Below are positions 1 to 13,500 of a DNA stretch of 64,000 nucleotides, one piece after another (positions within the stretch are counted from its first letter, which is position 1; each line of letters begins with the position of its first letter). The notes below the pieces were generated by a model that was given only the letters and a program-made list of their open reading frames with translations, searched no databases and had not been told where the DNA came from. This DNA is from Mansonella perstans. Taxonomy: Eukaryota; Nematoda; Chromadorea; Rhabditida; Onchocercidae. A program made the translations under genes and the position numbers. Location: contig JBAMDO010000578.1 in assembly GCA_037074765.1 (NCBI GenBank), positions 1 through 64,000 of the forward strand. Direction: 5' to 3'.

Positions 1-874
1 TACTCGGACTCTTGCTCTAAAAATCTGAATTATCTCAGCAAAATTTAAACTGCTGAAAAAGCTATGAGGAGAAATTAAAAAAATTAAGTTACTCTATTAC
101 ACTAGTATCGATTTTTGAAACTTACAGAAAACCATGAAATCTTGAAACTAATTTGTAATATCTGTGTAATATCTATAATAGTAGTTGAATTTTTTTAAAT
201 CCATTTCACTTTATAATAATTTCGAAAATTCCAGCTATAAATCAAATTACGGGAATGATATTGGAGCTCTACAGAATCTTTTAGTGAGAAAAACGAAAAT
301 AAATATAATGTCTCTTCAAATTTATGTATTTCCCATAAATTTCAATACTTTCCATTTATCTTACGAGAAATAGTAGTAATTTTCGAAACGAAAAATTAAT
401 GAAAGAAATGATGTAAAATTCATGTAAACATATCATCCATTAACCACTTGTTTGTAGAACTGATAATATCTGATGATATGATATGATACATATTTTCCTC
501 CAAGCAAACTGCTTAACAGTTGCCACTTCATTCTTAAATTATATGAGAAAGCATTCAGGAAAGAAGTGATTATGGTTAATTATCTCTCTATTTCATATGA
601 TGATTTATTAATTAGCGAGATTTTTCATGTGAAAAGAAATAGATGCTGCAGAAACAGTAGACATAATTAAACTTGAAATCACTGTGTAACTTTTAAAATT
701 AAAAACGATTAATTAAAAAGGAAATGAAAGATATTTTGTGCTAGCTGATGAGATGTGATTGTATTTCTGATTGTTTTTCGATTATAGGAATGGAAATTAA
801 ATTAATTTCAATTTTCAGACGAACGATCTTTAGAATTTTGTTAAAAAGTGCAGTATTTCGTAAAACGGCTGAAC

Positions 875-888
875 GGCGCTGGTGCGCC
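875..888. repeat. Short GC-rich inverted repeat
   Basis: A five-base stem GGCGC pairs with GCGCC around a four-base loop TGGT, followed closely by the palindrome AGCGCT near 893-898. It stands out because the surrounding DNA is strongly AT-rich. It lies about 330 bases upstream of the probable start codon. A regulatory site is possible but not shown. Confidence 0.3.
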
Positions 889-943
889 AAGCAGCGCTAG
901 GAGGTATCATTCAGCTACAGCTATTTATAATAGAATCTATATC

Positions 944-958
944 TATATATATATATAT
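944..958. repeat. AT dinucleotide microsatellite
   Basis: A short uninterrupted run of alternating A and T in the upstream region. It is probably a simple repeat with no specific role, and it could vary in length between individuals. Confidence 0.6.
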
Positions 959-1216
959 CTTTATCCTATTTCTTAAAATCAAAAAAATTAACAATGAAAA
1001 AATTTAATGCATTGTGCTAGATGATGACATTTTGTCAAATTTAGTAGCGCGGAAAACGTCAAAGTGAATGATAAAATTTAAATAATAGAAATAGATTACT
1101 TGAATAAATTCATTTCAAATAAGTGTGTTTGTAGGTAAAAGTCGGTTGGAAAGTGAGAAGGACGATCGAACGTAGTTTCATTGTGTATAGTATGTTTGTA
1201 TGTGTTCGAGTGAAAA

Positions 1217-1571
1217 ATGGATGAGCGAGAAAAGTCTTACGACAAGAAGATCTCTACTTCCCAACATTCTTTAAGGTAAATGTGAAAATGATTGCGCTTC
1301 TCTTTCTAACTTTGAATAGTTAATTAAACTGGCTATCGTTGTGAAACCGTATCCCAAAATATGTATTTATCTTTCATACATGATTATATTTTTTAATCTT
1401 TTGCCTTTATTGTTAAATTAATCATAAAGGAAATGATAAGATTAAATTGTAGAATGGAAATATTAGAGAATGGAAATTGTGCAAATGCTCAAACAGTTCA
1501 ACAAAACGAGCTAATAGCTCACTCACCAACATTTGATCAAATTAAGGATCCTATTACATCTTATTCGACAA
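1217..1571 (+). CDS. ttn-1: Titin exons 1-2: N-terminal leader segment
   Basis: Exon 1 is about 1217-1275, starting MDEREKSYDKKIS, with donor GTAAAT. Exon 2 is about 1453-1571, with acceptor TTGTAG and donor GTAAGC. Together they encode about 59 polar residues with no recognised domain; the phases are 2 then 1. This start was chosen because its frame runs through exons 2 and 3 straight into the first Ig domain, and the ATG context is good. No signal peptide is seen, as expected for a sarcomeric protein. A start inside exon 2 (ATG near 1454, in the same frame) remains possible, as do further upstream exons. Confidence 0.55.
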
Positions 1572-4500
1572 GTAAGCATAAAAAGTTCAAATTTTCCTTT
1601 TCCTTCATATTTTATTTCCTTAACGAAACAAAGATTAGTGAAAGCAAAAACGAGGATGAATTTTGAAAATTTGCATAAATTTCAAAAAATGCTGTAAATT
1701 TTTTAAAATAATTCTTGAATCAATGATTAACTACAGATATTTAGTTATCAAATTTGTATGAAGATTTGCTGCATTCTATTTTTATCTATAGTCTTTTTAT
1801 CTTTTTAATTTTTAACAAATGACAGGTGCAGTATATCGATGTACTTCATACCTTTTGAGAGGACATTTAATTAAAGAAGTTTTGAGGATGAGAGAACAGA
1901 ATGCATAAAATAATCCATTATCTTTGACTGTTATTTTAGATCGTGAAAAAGTTTATCGCAAAAATGCAGGAACTGTTGAAGAAGTACATGTTCTGGAAAG
2001 CTCAGGTAGAACTACTAAAGATTTTTCCGAAGAACATTGGTCATCGGAAATTAAGTCATACATAGTACCTCAACCACCTAAATTTGTGCAGGTATGTGAC
2101 AATACTTTTCGATTATCGAACATTTTAAGAGACAATTAGCAATCAATTAAATCAGTTGAATTGTTAAAAATGATTTTCATTGTTCCCTTTAGAAAGATTT
2201 TCTGTAAATTTAGTATACTTTGTCAAACTTAAGATCAACTGCTCTTCTATTCATTCTCACTTCCTGTTCAGGTAATTAAAGCATTTCGAGTACTAGCCAC
2301 TGATACGTTAACATTTGTTGTTGAAGTACAAAGCGATCCACCGGCCATTTTTGAGTGGTTCTGCAATGACAGACCAGTGCAACAAAATCGACGTAAATTT
2401 AAGGTTAATTGTTTTTATATTTTTGGAAATCATTGGTAAATTCTTTGCGGTTCTTGAAATTACAATATAAATAAATCACTTTAACTTTACTAATAAGCAT
2501 AGAATTTTGTTAGACTTAAATATCAAAATTGAAATAAATAATATTAAAGCTTTCAATGTAAAAGGAAAAGAATGATATTTTAGGCACGTCATGGGATTAA
2601 TATTACCACCCTGACTGTTGAGGGCCCAGAACAGGGTGTTTATAAATGTACCGCGAGAAATCCCGTTGGAATATCTACTACCTACGGCTATGTTACTGTT
2701 AATGGTTACTCCTTTTCTATTTTATCGTTTGGAATATTCAATGGCATTAAAAATTCAGCTGTTAAAATAACAAACTGGCGCTATCATATAAACTGTGATT
2801 TAAATATTATTTTTGATATTTACCTTCTAGTAATTAGCAACATTTCGTCTTTTTCGATTGATTTTCATTCTGTTTTATGATAGATATTTTCTAATAAAAT
2901 ACTTTTTCAGCCCCGCCACCATACAAGACGTGGTTGGAGCAGACACATGAAGCTAATAAAGAAACAAGCATGGAAATTATTCAAAAAGAAAATATCCGTA
3001 AATTAATCAATTGTATTTAGCAATTGGTTATAGTAAAGAATTAATTATTTAGAATTATTCATTTGATTTGGAATTAAATTCCCTGTTTTTTTTAGTAAGA
3101 TATTTTTTAACAGGTATTGTTGCAGAAACATTGACTGATGTACCTCCTAAATTTATTCAACAGATACCGAATTTGACATTACGAGCTGGCACCGAAGCGA
3201 TTATTGATGTTGAAGTGGAAGCATTTCCTCCAGCCAAGTAAGGCTTATTACTTGACATTAATGCTGTAAGTCTACATTAGCAGCATGATATAATTACTTC
3301 CCAGAATCAATGTTTACCCGTTAAAACAATATTTTATAGGGGAATTTCAGTATAAATTTTTAAAGTGTAAAATGCTGAAACAACATCGTTTTCATTGAGC
3401 TGTAGAAGTCCAGAGACCATTATTAATTTCTCAAAAGATATAATGCAAGCATAACCAAGCATAACTTTTTCTCAAAATTGTTGCTTGAAATTATAATTCT
3501 TTTTCTTTACCTGAAAGGTACTTTTTTTTCTTTTTACAAAAATTTTATTTTTAATTGTTTTTACAAGAATTTTGAGGAAATTGATATTATAGTAGCAGCG
3601 ATCCTTTTTCGCTGAGGTTGAGATATTGCTAACAAATAGACCAAAATATGACTGAGAAAAGAGGTCGATACTTTATAGAGGTCAAAAAATAATGTTCTTA
3701 ATGTTCCAGATTTACTTGGTACGTTAATGGCGTCCAGTTTCGTGATACAGCCGGACAGATCGAAATTTATTATCCAATCGCTAATCGTTGTATTGCACGA
3801 TTTCTTATTCCTGAAAAAGGTCAATACAAAGTAATTGCGGAAAATAGGGCTGGTAAAGAACAGAGTATCGGATACATCGATATCAAAAATGGTAATTATC
3901 ATTTTCCAGTGAAATACTTTTTCACAGAATTGCAAGTTGTAACACAGATTATAACACTTTTTTGCAAAAAAAAAAAAGAAAAAATTTGCGAAAATACTGA
4001 TGAAGCAATTCGCATGATACGTATTTATAGAAGTAATATATCGCCAAACACAGTTACCACCTCTGCCAAGTGATCGTATGTATCATCATTTATCGCATAC
4101 CGAATCTGACCATCGTAAGGAATTTATAACATGTTGTATCAAATTCAGAAAAAAGAGTTTTTTTGTGGTCGCTTTATTCTGAAAGTTCCTTTTTTTTCAT
4201 CAGAAACTAATCAAAATTAATAATTAAAACTTCTGATTGTCATAGGCGAAATACAATTACCGCAAGGTCGAGGGCGAGCATCCTCAATATGTAGGATGGT
4301 TGATTATTATGAAGAAAGTAGCTATTATGAACGCTCAACAAGCTTGCCGAGACAAATTGATCACCCATACGAAATTAAAAAAACAGAGATTATTCGGGAG
4401 GAAAAAGATGGTTCGTTTACTCTTTATTAGGCAGAAATAGCACTAAATTGAACTCAGTAACTGTTAATAAAATTAATTAAGTAAGCATTTAAACTTATCT

Positions 4501-7500
4501 GAAATATGCAAATTAATATTCGCTTAAAAAGTAATAGATTTTTAAACCTGATAATCTCATTATCATAATAAAACCGTTACAACATAAATTTAAATTTCTC
4601 TGGAGTTCCTTGGTTACATTTTAATTTGTTAAAATTTCACTAAAGATAGTTTTTTTCTCAGTGATAGCATAGACTACAAAAGGTGATGATAGAACACTGC
4701 ATTTCAAAAATGAAAAGAGGACAGTGCTCACATTTGCAATGCACTCTTTCAAAATGATAGTTCAATTTAACCCCCTATTGGGTAAAATTAGTTCAGATGA
4801 AAGAAAAATGTTCAAATTTTCAAATTATTTGACTCCTTAACATTAAATACTTAGCACCTTACATAGGCTGAGCCAAATAGTAAAAATTATATAGTATTAC
4901 GTGGAAGGAAAGCTTTATGCCTATTATAAATAAATAATAATTTTAGTTCATTTTGAACTTTCTCGGTTAAAATAATGTATATTTCTTCCTTGATTTAGTT
5001 CGTATGCATTTTAACCGATAGAAAAGTTTGTTTGATTTTATTTACTCATAGGAGTTACTTTTTTGACTTTTTTTTTGGAAGTAAAAAATTTTTTTAGTAA
5101 GTTTTTACTTTCTTCTATTGCTTTGTTTTTCAGCCGTATTATATTTGTGTTTTTTTTTTTTTTTTTTTTTTGCAAAACCAATTTTTTAGGCTCAGAACAA
5201 CAACAACAAGAAGAGCAATACATATTTAAAAGAAAGTTTGCTGAAACGGAAGAAAAGCGATTAGAGGCGATAAAACGTTCACGTTATAGTGAAACAACAC
5301 AACTACCTGAAAAACCAATTTTTGCTGACAAATTACCGTTGGAAGTTGCGGTAGGTTCGGATGAAGATTTGGTACTCAATGTTGGTTTTAAAGCGGTTCC
5401 AAGAGCAGATGTTAAGTGGAATGTGAACGGATTTGAACTAAAAGATTCGAAAAACGTGACAATAATCAACGACGAGTATCAATCAACGCTTATCGTTCGA
5501 CCACCGGTTCGTTATGGACGTTACGGTGTCTCAATAAGTAATGAATACGGTATGTGTAGTCAAACTACACGAGTGCATTATAATGATAAAGAAAAGTATG
5601 GCGAGGTTAAAGAATCACATCTATTAACAAATGAAATCACAGAAGTTCCGGTAACTGCTTGTACTACTACCGCACTAGTTAATGGTTGGGAATTGGTAGA
5701 TAAGCAACAACAGCCTGCCAGATCTGCAAATTCATTCGAAACTGTACAGGAAATTACAAAATGTCATGAAACATCAATTATACATGATGAAATACCGGCA
5801 TTAATGGATCACAGAATTACTGAAGAGAAAACATTCCGTACTCCAGTACGTCGTTTCGTACAACCAATTCCTAAGCATCCATTCATTTTAAAACAACCAG
5901 AGCCAGAAATCCGTTTAAAAGCAGGCGAAAAGCTTGTATTGGAATCTAAAGTTGATTCATCTCCAGCATCTCAATTTAAATGGTACCAGAATAATTTTGA
6001 AGTACGGCCATCACCATCTGTAACTATTGAGAGTCCAGCAATAAACGAAAGTCGAGCTACATTTTTGAAACCAGTTAATGGTACTTATAAAATGGTGGCT
6101 TCTAATGTTCATGGTTCCTGTAGCAGTACAACCCGTGTGATTACTGAGATTACTGAGGAATGGATGACAGAGTCTACTGTTTCCATAGAGAGAGCAGTGC
6201 CGGAAAAACAGGAACCAAAATATCAGCTTGTAAGCAGATCTCATAATGGGACACGAGATGATTTACCTAAGGCGCCACGAATTTTGGAAGGTTTTGTCTC
6301 AGTTCTCAAAATCGCCAGTGGCGAACCACTCGTGTTGCGTGTTACTGCAGATGCAGTACCGGAAGCGGATTTCCGTTGGATGCTGAATAATTTCGAAATA
6401 CGAACAAGTCAAACGGTTGCTATTCAACGTCTCGGTCCAAATATTTCTCAAGCTACATTCCATAATCCGATAAGTGGGCGCTATGAAGTGATAGCCATTA
6501 ATTCATTGGGCCAGGATTCCTGTTCTGGAAAAGTAATTGTTGATTATGTCGAAGAAGCGAAGGCTCCTTCGATTCAACCAGTCAAACGGCCAATTGTTCC
6601 CAAAGTTCCTGCATTTATAAAGCCGTTACCAGGAGAAACACAATTATACTCTGACGAACAAGAATTCCGCCTTTCTGTATCAGTTCACGGCGAGCAACCG
6701 ATTATGTTCCGCTGGTTTGCCGATGGCAGTCTTCTGTCAAACAGCGTTGAACATCAAATGATTAACGATTTGGAAAACAGCACATTAGTTGTACGGAAAG
6801 AAATTGCAGTCGACGTTGATTATGCAGTTGAAGTTTCCAATGCTTATGGTGCTGCGTGGTCCGAAACTACGGTAAGACCACCATCAACATCAGCATCTTT
6901 GGTTACCAGTACAACTTCAGCAGAAAGTTCATCGCTAGAAATAAATGATACGCAGCGGTGCTCTCCACATTATACTATCTTGTTAGTGGATAAGGATTTA
7001 CAACAAAATGATGAATTTACCGCACACATAGCTGTTGACGCAGGATGCAGCCCTTGTGAATTTGCTTGGACCCTGAATGGACATGATATTCGTACAATTC
7101 CTGGATTTCTTGTTGAATCAACATGCTTTGAATCTACTCTTCATGTTAAATCGGCCTTATCAAAGCATTCTGGCGAATTATCAGTTGTAGCAAGCAACAA
7201 ATACGGTACAGCGAGGTCGACAGCTAAGATCACCGTTCATCCATGTTAGTCTTCGGATTTAAATTAATTTGCGCCATTTTAAATTCTTTCTTTAAGAAAA
7301 GTTCAAATTTTTTGTTTATAATAAGACATTAATTTTTGAAAGTAGTGTATGGTATTCCCAACAACCGATTTTTCATTCTTATTTAATTGAAATCTTGAAT
7401 AAGAAATTTTAATTTTAAGGTTTGAATGTTAAATGCTGTTATAATATTTTATAGTAACTTACTAACTGGTGTATTCCCGATTTCCTCTATTTATCTTGCC

Positions 7501-10500
7501 AGTAATTTAAGCAGAGATGAATGTTATTTTCTGAACGAAATTTCCAGATTTTAAAGTATTACCGCATTTATCTCTTCTTAACTAATCAATTTATATTCAC
7601 CTATGAAAAAAGTGATTTTTCATTTTCCTTTTAAAACTGGGAAATTTTCGGCATTTCAAAAAGGAAACAGAAGTAAATTTATGAGTTCATCTGTTAAAAT
7701 CCAAATTCAAATTCTTCCGCTGAAGTTATTAGATAAGTACGTTTCATAACTTTTCAGCATTGGAAGAACCTTATGAATTTATTTCTAAGGTAGAAACTGT
7801 ACCAACCGGACGACCACCAAGAATCGTTTTACCTCTAAAAACTTCCGTTTTTCGAGCGGGTGAGTAATTTTCCAGATTTTCAATTTTGGATATGATATTG
7901 CAGCGAACCAGAAAGCTTGTGAGGCATCATTTCTCTTTCACTAATTTTCGGAATTTCACGCTTAAAATCTGTAGGTGAATTATTGGAATTACATTGTTGT
8001 GTTGATGGTTTGCCACGACCGGAAGTATCCTGGACCAAAGATGGAATTCGTATCGACAATAAGGTGGCAGAAAAAGAACTCGTCACTATGCAATATCCTG
8101 ATGGTAGATGTTTATTGATTAATCCGCAATGTGGATCGGAAGATGCTGGTTTGTATCAGTTAAAAGCTCATAATATACATGGTTCCGCGAATACTTCAGC
8201 TTATATTTACGTTGAAAGTAAGTAGTAAATATGTAATGGAATTTTTTATAAGAAGTTTTCGCAAGAATTTTATGATCATACTGTTGCAGTTTCACTTTTC
8301 TAGTTATACTTTAATTTTGATTTTTTTGTTGAATAAAAATTATTGTTTAGGGCAAGAAACAGAGGAAACGACAACAACAGAAACGGTGGGAATTTCAGCT
8401 TTTGATTAAAAGTCTTATAAAAAATTTACCAAAACTATGAAAATTCAGTTTTCTTCAATAAATTTCTCAGTTTCACTTGATGAATTCAGTTAGTTGTAAG
8501 GTGTTGTTAAACTTTTTGGGTTCTTCAATTTTTCAACAATTTTAGAGAGATGAATTCCAAATGATTCATCGATCAACATCAAAGCCACAATTCAGTAAGG
8601 TTATATCGAAGCAGCATGATAATGACATAACTGTGAGTTGCAAAGTGATAAGCGAAACACCAACAGTGGTGTCGTGGTACAAAGATGGGCAACAGCTACA
8701 ACCGAGCTATAAGTATCGCATGCAGAAATTCTCTGACAATACTTATACTCTTATGATATGGAATGTCGAGAAATGTGATGAAGGTATAAGTTATTTGATG
8801 TGATTATGCTAGTGAATAAGACCAAGCAAACAGTTCAGAAAAGTTGGACAAATGAATTAAGTACATAACTACTAAATCAAATGAATCAGAAGCTTTGATA
8901 AAGAGGTAGCGGAATTAAATACGACAACTTTAGTGATAATTGGCACTTTATGAATAAGCTAAAATATTGCTCAATTTTTTGTCCAATTATTTTTATTAGA
9001 TGTTAAGAAGAGGCAACATATTGATAACTCATTTATACAATCGTTTCTCATTAATTTGCTGATCTTATGCGGGCTCTCTTTTTATTCCAGGTCTATACAC
9101 TTGCCGTGCTGAAAATATGTATGAAAACTCAGAAACAGAAATTTATATCCGACCTTTAACTGGAACCCGAGAGATAACCAAGGAAATGCCGATTGAAGAA
9201 AATGATAGCGAAATAATCGGGTTGCAGGATAATATTGGTTATGCCAAGAAAGTATGCGATATTTTAAATATCTTTTAACTGTTTGGGATAATTATAAATA
9301 TTCATAGAGATAACCGTTGAAAGATCAACCATTAAATAATTAATAATCTTTTGGCAAAATAGGGTGCGAGAGTCAAAAGAGCTGGAAATGATTGAGAGAG
9401 TTTAGAGAGTTTATGAAATTTTTTTTTAAATTATATTTGATATTTAAAATACATTTTTCAGAAATACACCGATACAACAGTTAAAATATTGGTAGAGCCT
9501 GAAGTAAGCGGTAGTCAGGAAGTGTATAGTCATACTGCGGAAATACGAAAAAGCGAAGGTTTGATTATTCATTTTTAGTGCTTTCAGTATGAATTATATT
9601 TCCCCCTTCAATATTTGTTATAAGCCAATTTCAGCCGAGTATAAGTTGTTAGTTAAAGTGGCCGAATTCGTTGCAAGTAAATTAATTGCTAAAGTGATAA
9701 TCGATGATGCAATACATACAGCATTGAAACGAATGAATGTAGAAGTTCAATCTAGTGATGAGGAAGAATTTGATTCAGCCTGTGAACGACATCCATGTCC
9801 ACCAAGGTATATTTGTAATTTTTATATTTAAAACGATCATGGATTGTGAATGTCTTCATGCAGCTGAAAGAGATGGATTAAAATATAACGCCTACAGATT
9901 CGAAACAAATATTGAATGTTATGCGGTTGATATTGGTGATGTTGTTGTGTTGCACACTGATATTAGCGGATATCCTGAGCCGAATGTTACATGGTATTTC
10001 GGTGAGCAGAAACTTGAGCAATCCGAGTAAGTTCAAGTCGTTGTATAGATCAGTTTCAACTGTTCGAAGCTTAATTTAATTTACTACTTACTTTGCTTTA
10101 AATTTTTCTAACGATTTTTTTGTTTGTTTTTTTTCTAAATTTAAGCATTTAGTAATAACATAGATTTAAGTTTACATGAATGCCGAATTTCTTTTTTCAA
10201 CAATTAGTTGAAACGTTAATTCTGACATAAAATTAATTGAAGTCTTTGCCTCTCATTTCTTTGACACTCTTCTTTTTCTTGTTATTTTGGACTATTATAA
10301 ACTGTAGAAACCTTTCTTTCAGACAAATCGAAGTAAAGTATGTAAATAGACAATCGATACTGACAATTAAGAAAGCGGAGAAGAAACATGAAGGCACTTA
10401 TTATTGTCATGCTGAGAACGACTATGGAAAAGCAGTGCTACCATGCAATTTATGCATCATTGGCCCCCAAGGTAAGCTTTTGTTTTATGAAATGTGAAAA

Positions 10501-13500
10501 TCAAGTTTCTTCAATGTCAAAATTGAGTTTGAAATTTAAATCATTGTTGATCTTATAATGCATGGAGTGATTTAATGGGGAGATGAATGTTAGAAATAAT
10601 AAAGATTATACATATTCCATTTATCGATTCTAATTTGGATTGATGGCATGATAGAGTCGGAAATCTTGTAACGTTTGCGCTATGAAGGCGAAGCGATTTT
10701 GTTGCCTCTATTGAATTTTGAATCATCGCTTAGAAGTAATCATTTAAATTTTGCAGGTTGGTCCGAATCTGAGCAAAGAATAACTCAATCTTCGCTAACT
10801 TACACCTCATCAGAAACTGAAACGGAAGTGTCTTCAAATGTTCATGTCACTCATGCCGAAGAATCCTACGATCATTATTTCTCCAGCATTCAACCGGAAA
10901 CCTTTGCATTGGGTTATTCATGCCTTGCATCAACAAGTAGAGTTAGGGACGATTCCGTAATTATAACTCGTGAATCGATGCAAAAAATGATCGAAAGGAA
11001 GCAAGAAGCAATGGAAGTCATTTTAAACGTAAATGTTGAATGCACACCGGCAGTTTTCAACCACAATGCACGTATTTTACAATCGAAGGATGAGAATGTC
11101 ACTATATTGCGACGTGAACCACGATATGCGAAGTCAGAAGAAGTAATACAAACTAACAATATATTTTTATTTGGTGAACAACGTGTTCCGCGGCAGCATC
11201 AATCTGTGGTTAATGTTTTAACAACGGTTGTATTCGAGAAGCCGTCACAGCGAGCTTCATATGAATTCACCTGTTTACACAATGAAAAGGTTATATTGCG
11301 CGAAATACTGCACAAAACTTGTTAGATTGAATTGATAATGGATAATAGAGTTCAAGTTAAAATCAGTATTATAATTTTAATGTGATTAAAAGCAGTCTGG
11401 TCTGATGTTGGACGAAGTAGGCATGAAAAAAAGTAACTCTACATGTATCGAGAGTAACTCTACTCTTTCCCTTAAACAAGCGAGCTTACATTGAAGAATT
11501 ATTAAATGTTTATTTTGATAAACCAATGATTGTATCAGCTTTTAATTATCTTATCATTATTATTACGATAGCCCTATCATCTGACCTGACATCCAATATT
11601 CCAGATCGCGAGATATCAATATCTCACTGCGCTGTATCTAAAGTTCATTATAAACGTAACTGATCTATCTTTTTTTGATTATTGCCAATCATTATTTCAG
11701 ACGTGCATAAACAAAGAGAAAATTCACGCCATCAGTACAGTCGATCTTAAAAAAACTGAAATTGTCAATGAACTTGTTGGTGTTGTTATGGCTGCAGAGG
11801 TTTCTAAATTTTATTCCTTTAGTGTCTGAAAGATTTCTGTTTACTAATTACTTATGCGCTAGTAGTAAAACTATAATTTGCGTAATTCTTCGTTTAAGCA
11901 AATAGTGAAGTTTAAAATCCATGATCATTTAGTTTAAAATATTGTCCTATCAATTCTAACCATCAATAAATGCAGGAAAAGTTCCGCGAAGCATATGCAG
12001 AAGCAAACATTGACGTTAGATGCCCGGATGCCATGTTTGATCATTTCATAACAGTTGTTGAATCAGAATACGAACATTTCGAAATACATTTGGTTGCACC
12101 GGTGCTTGTAACAAATCTTGCTATTTCCGATTTTCATTTACAACAAAAACCGGAATCATTGCACGCCGAAACAGTGTATATTGAATACCCAAGAAGGAAT
12201 GCCACCGCTAAACAACGGATTGTTATACTTCAAAGTTCATTCCAAAACTTTAGCGATGCTATTACATGGAACTTGAAAAAGGTTCTCTTACTTAATTCTC
12301 TTCATATAAAAATATAAAAAGTTTTCACGCTCTCTGAATCACTGGCGTCTAAATCACATAACTCTTATGGGAGCAATCATTTTGCCCTTTTATTCGATTT
12401 ACAATTATTTAAATAAAACGATTAATTAAACAAGCAAATTATAAAGAATTTAAAACACGAGCATAGTTGTAGTTATTTTCCGCAAAATTTTATTTTTTTC
12501 AGTAAGAAAGCGAATTATTCATTAGTGATAATCGAACTTTTACCAGTGATGCTAATTTATTTGTCATTTAACTCTTTATTATTTTGCAAATTTTGTTAAT
12601 TGCACTTCAATTTTAAATTTTTTGTTTTGCTTTTCCAGATTTCAAAAGAAGCAACTGAGAGTGGCACAACAGTAGCTCATGCAAATATTGAAGTATACAA
12701 ACCGGAAGAGATCGGTGAATATACAACAACAGTTTTTGATAGGATAATAGTTCCGGAATTTCTTGCTGTCGCTGCTTCAGCTAGTAAACTTAAGGTACAT
12801 CTCAGAATTCAATTTTTCAGATTTTCAAGATTTTCGTTCATTGTATATAAATTTTTTAACATTGATAACAAATTTCTTTTGCCAATGCAACTTTTGATAT
12901 TACTGATTCATCAGCGCTCTATTATCAAATATTTTTGAAAGATTTTCCTAGAGTGCACATTGCGATAGTTGTTTTAAATTGAACAATTTTAGCTCGCCAG
13001 CGTTTTTGTAACTTTCACTAAGAAAGGTGACGTGGCACATCAAGCGCTTGTCATCGAATATGAAAGTTTCGTGAAAGATGAAGCAACTCTAAATGTGGCT
13101 ATGCTTACCGCTCCTGGATTTCATTCAAAACAGGTAAAATATGTGAAATTCAAATCAAGCAGTTCTAGTTGGCAATAACTTCTCTGGATTCCAGCAGAAA
13201 CAGGTCATGTTGAAATCAACCGAAATTCTAAATTTTAAGGCGAGTGTTTGGTCATATAAAAAGAAATATGAAAAATTGGAAGAAACCGAAGCAAATATTG
13301 TAGCTGTTTTTGTGGATGTTAATGCCACTTGTCCAAATCAGGTGAGAATTCCAAAAAATCATGAAAATTCCTAGAATGAAACCTTTCTCTACTTGAGTAG
13401 CTGCTTGTTGCATTTAATTTTTTATCAGACTATTTTCTTAATTATTCTAATCATCCCGTGAAATGCGGGGTTTCATTCTAGGAAAAATTGATCTTTGCGC

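Larger units (their letters stand above)
1..1216. promoter_or_regulatory. Upstream region of the titin gene
   Basis: This stretch has no convincing coding sequence; its short open frames have no splice context or recognisable domain. It ends at the first good start codon of the gene (1217), which has an A-rich context. It holds an AT dinucleotide run near 944-958 and a small GC-rich inverted repeat at 875-888 in otherwise AT-rich DNA. TAG-ending pyrimidine-containing stretches near 1123-1134 and 1177-1190 could be spliced-leader acceptors, as is common in nematodes, but neither is a strong TTTTCAG match. Calling it promoter plus 5' UTR is inference from position. The end of a neighbouring gene could also lie here unseen. 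Confidence 0.4.

Noticed and set aside
185..373. Short open frame in the upstream region
   Set aside because: Low-complexity AT-rich sequence with no domain or splice support.
5063..5189. Hydrophobic N-terminal segment (Phe/Leu-rich) before the five-Ig exon, resembling a signal peptide
   Set aside because: It is the translated poly-T intron end before the acceptor at 5189, not coding sequence.
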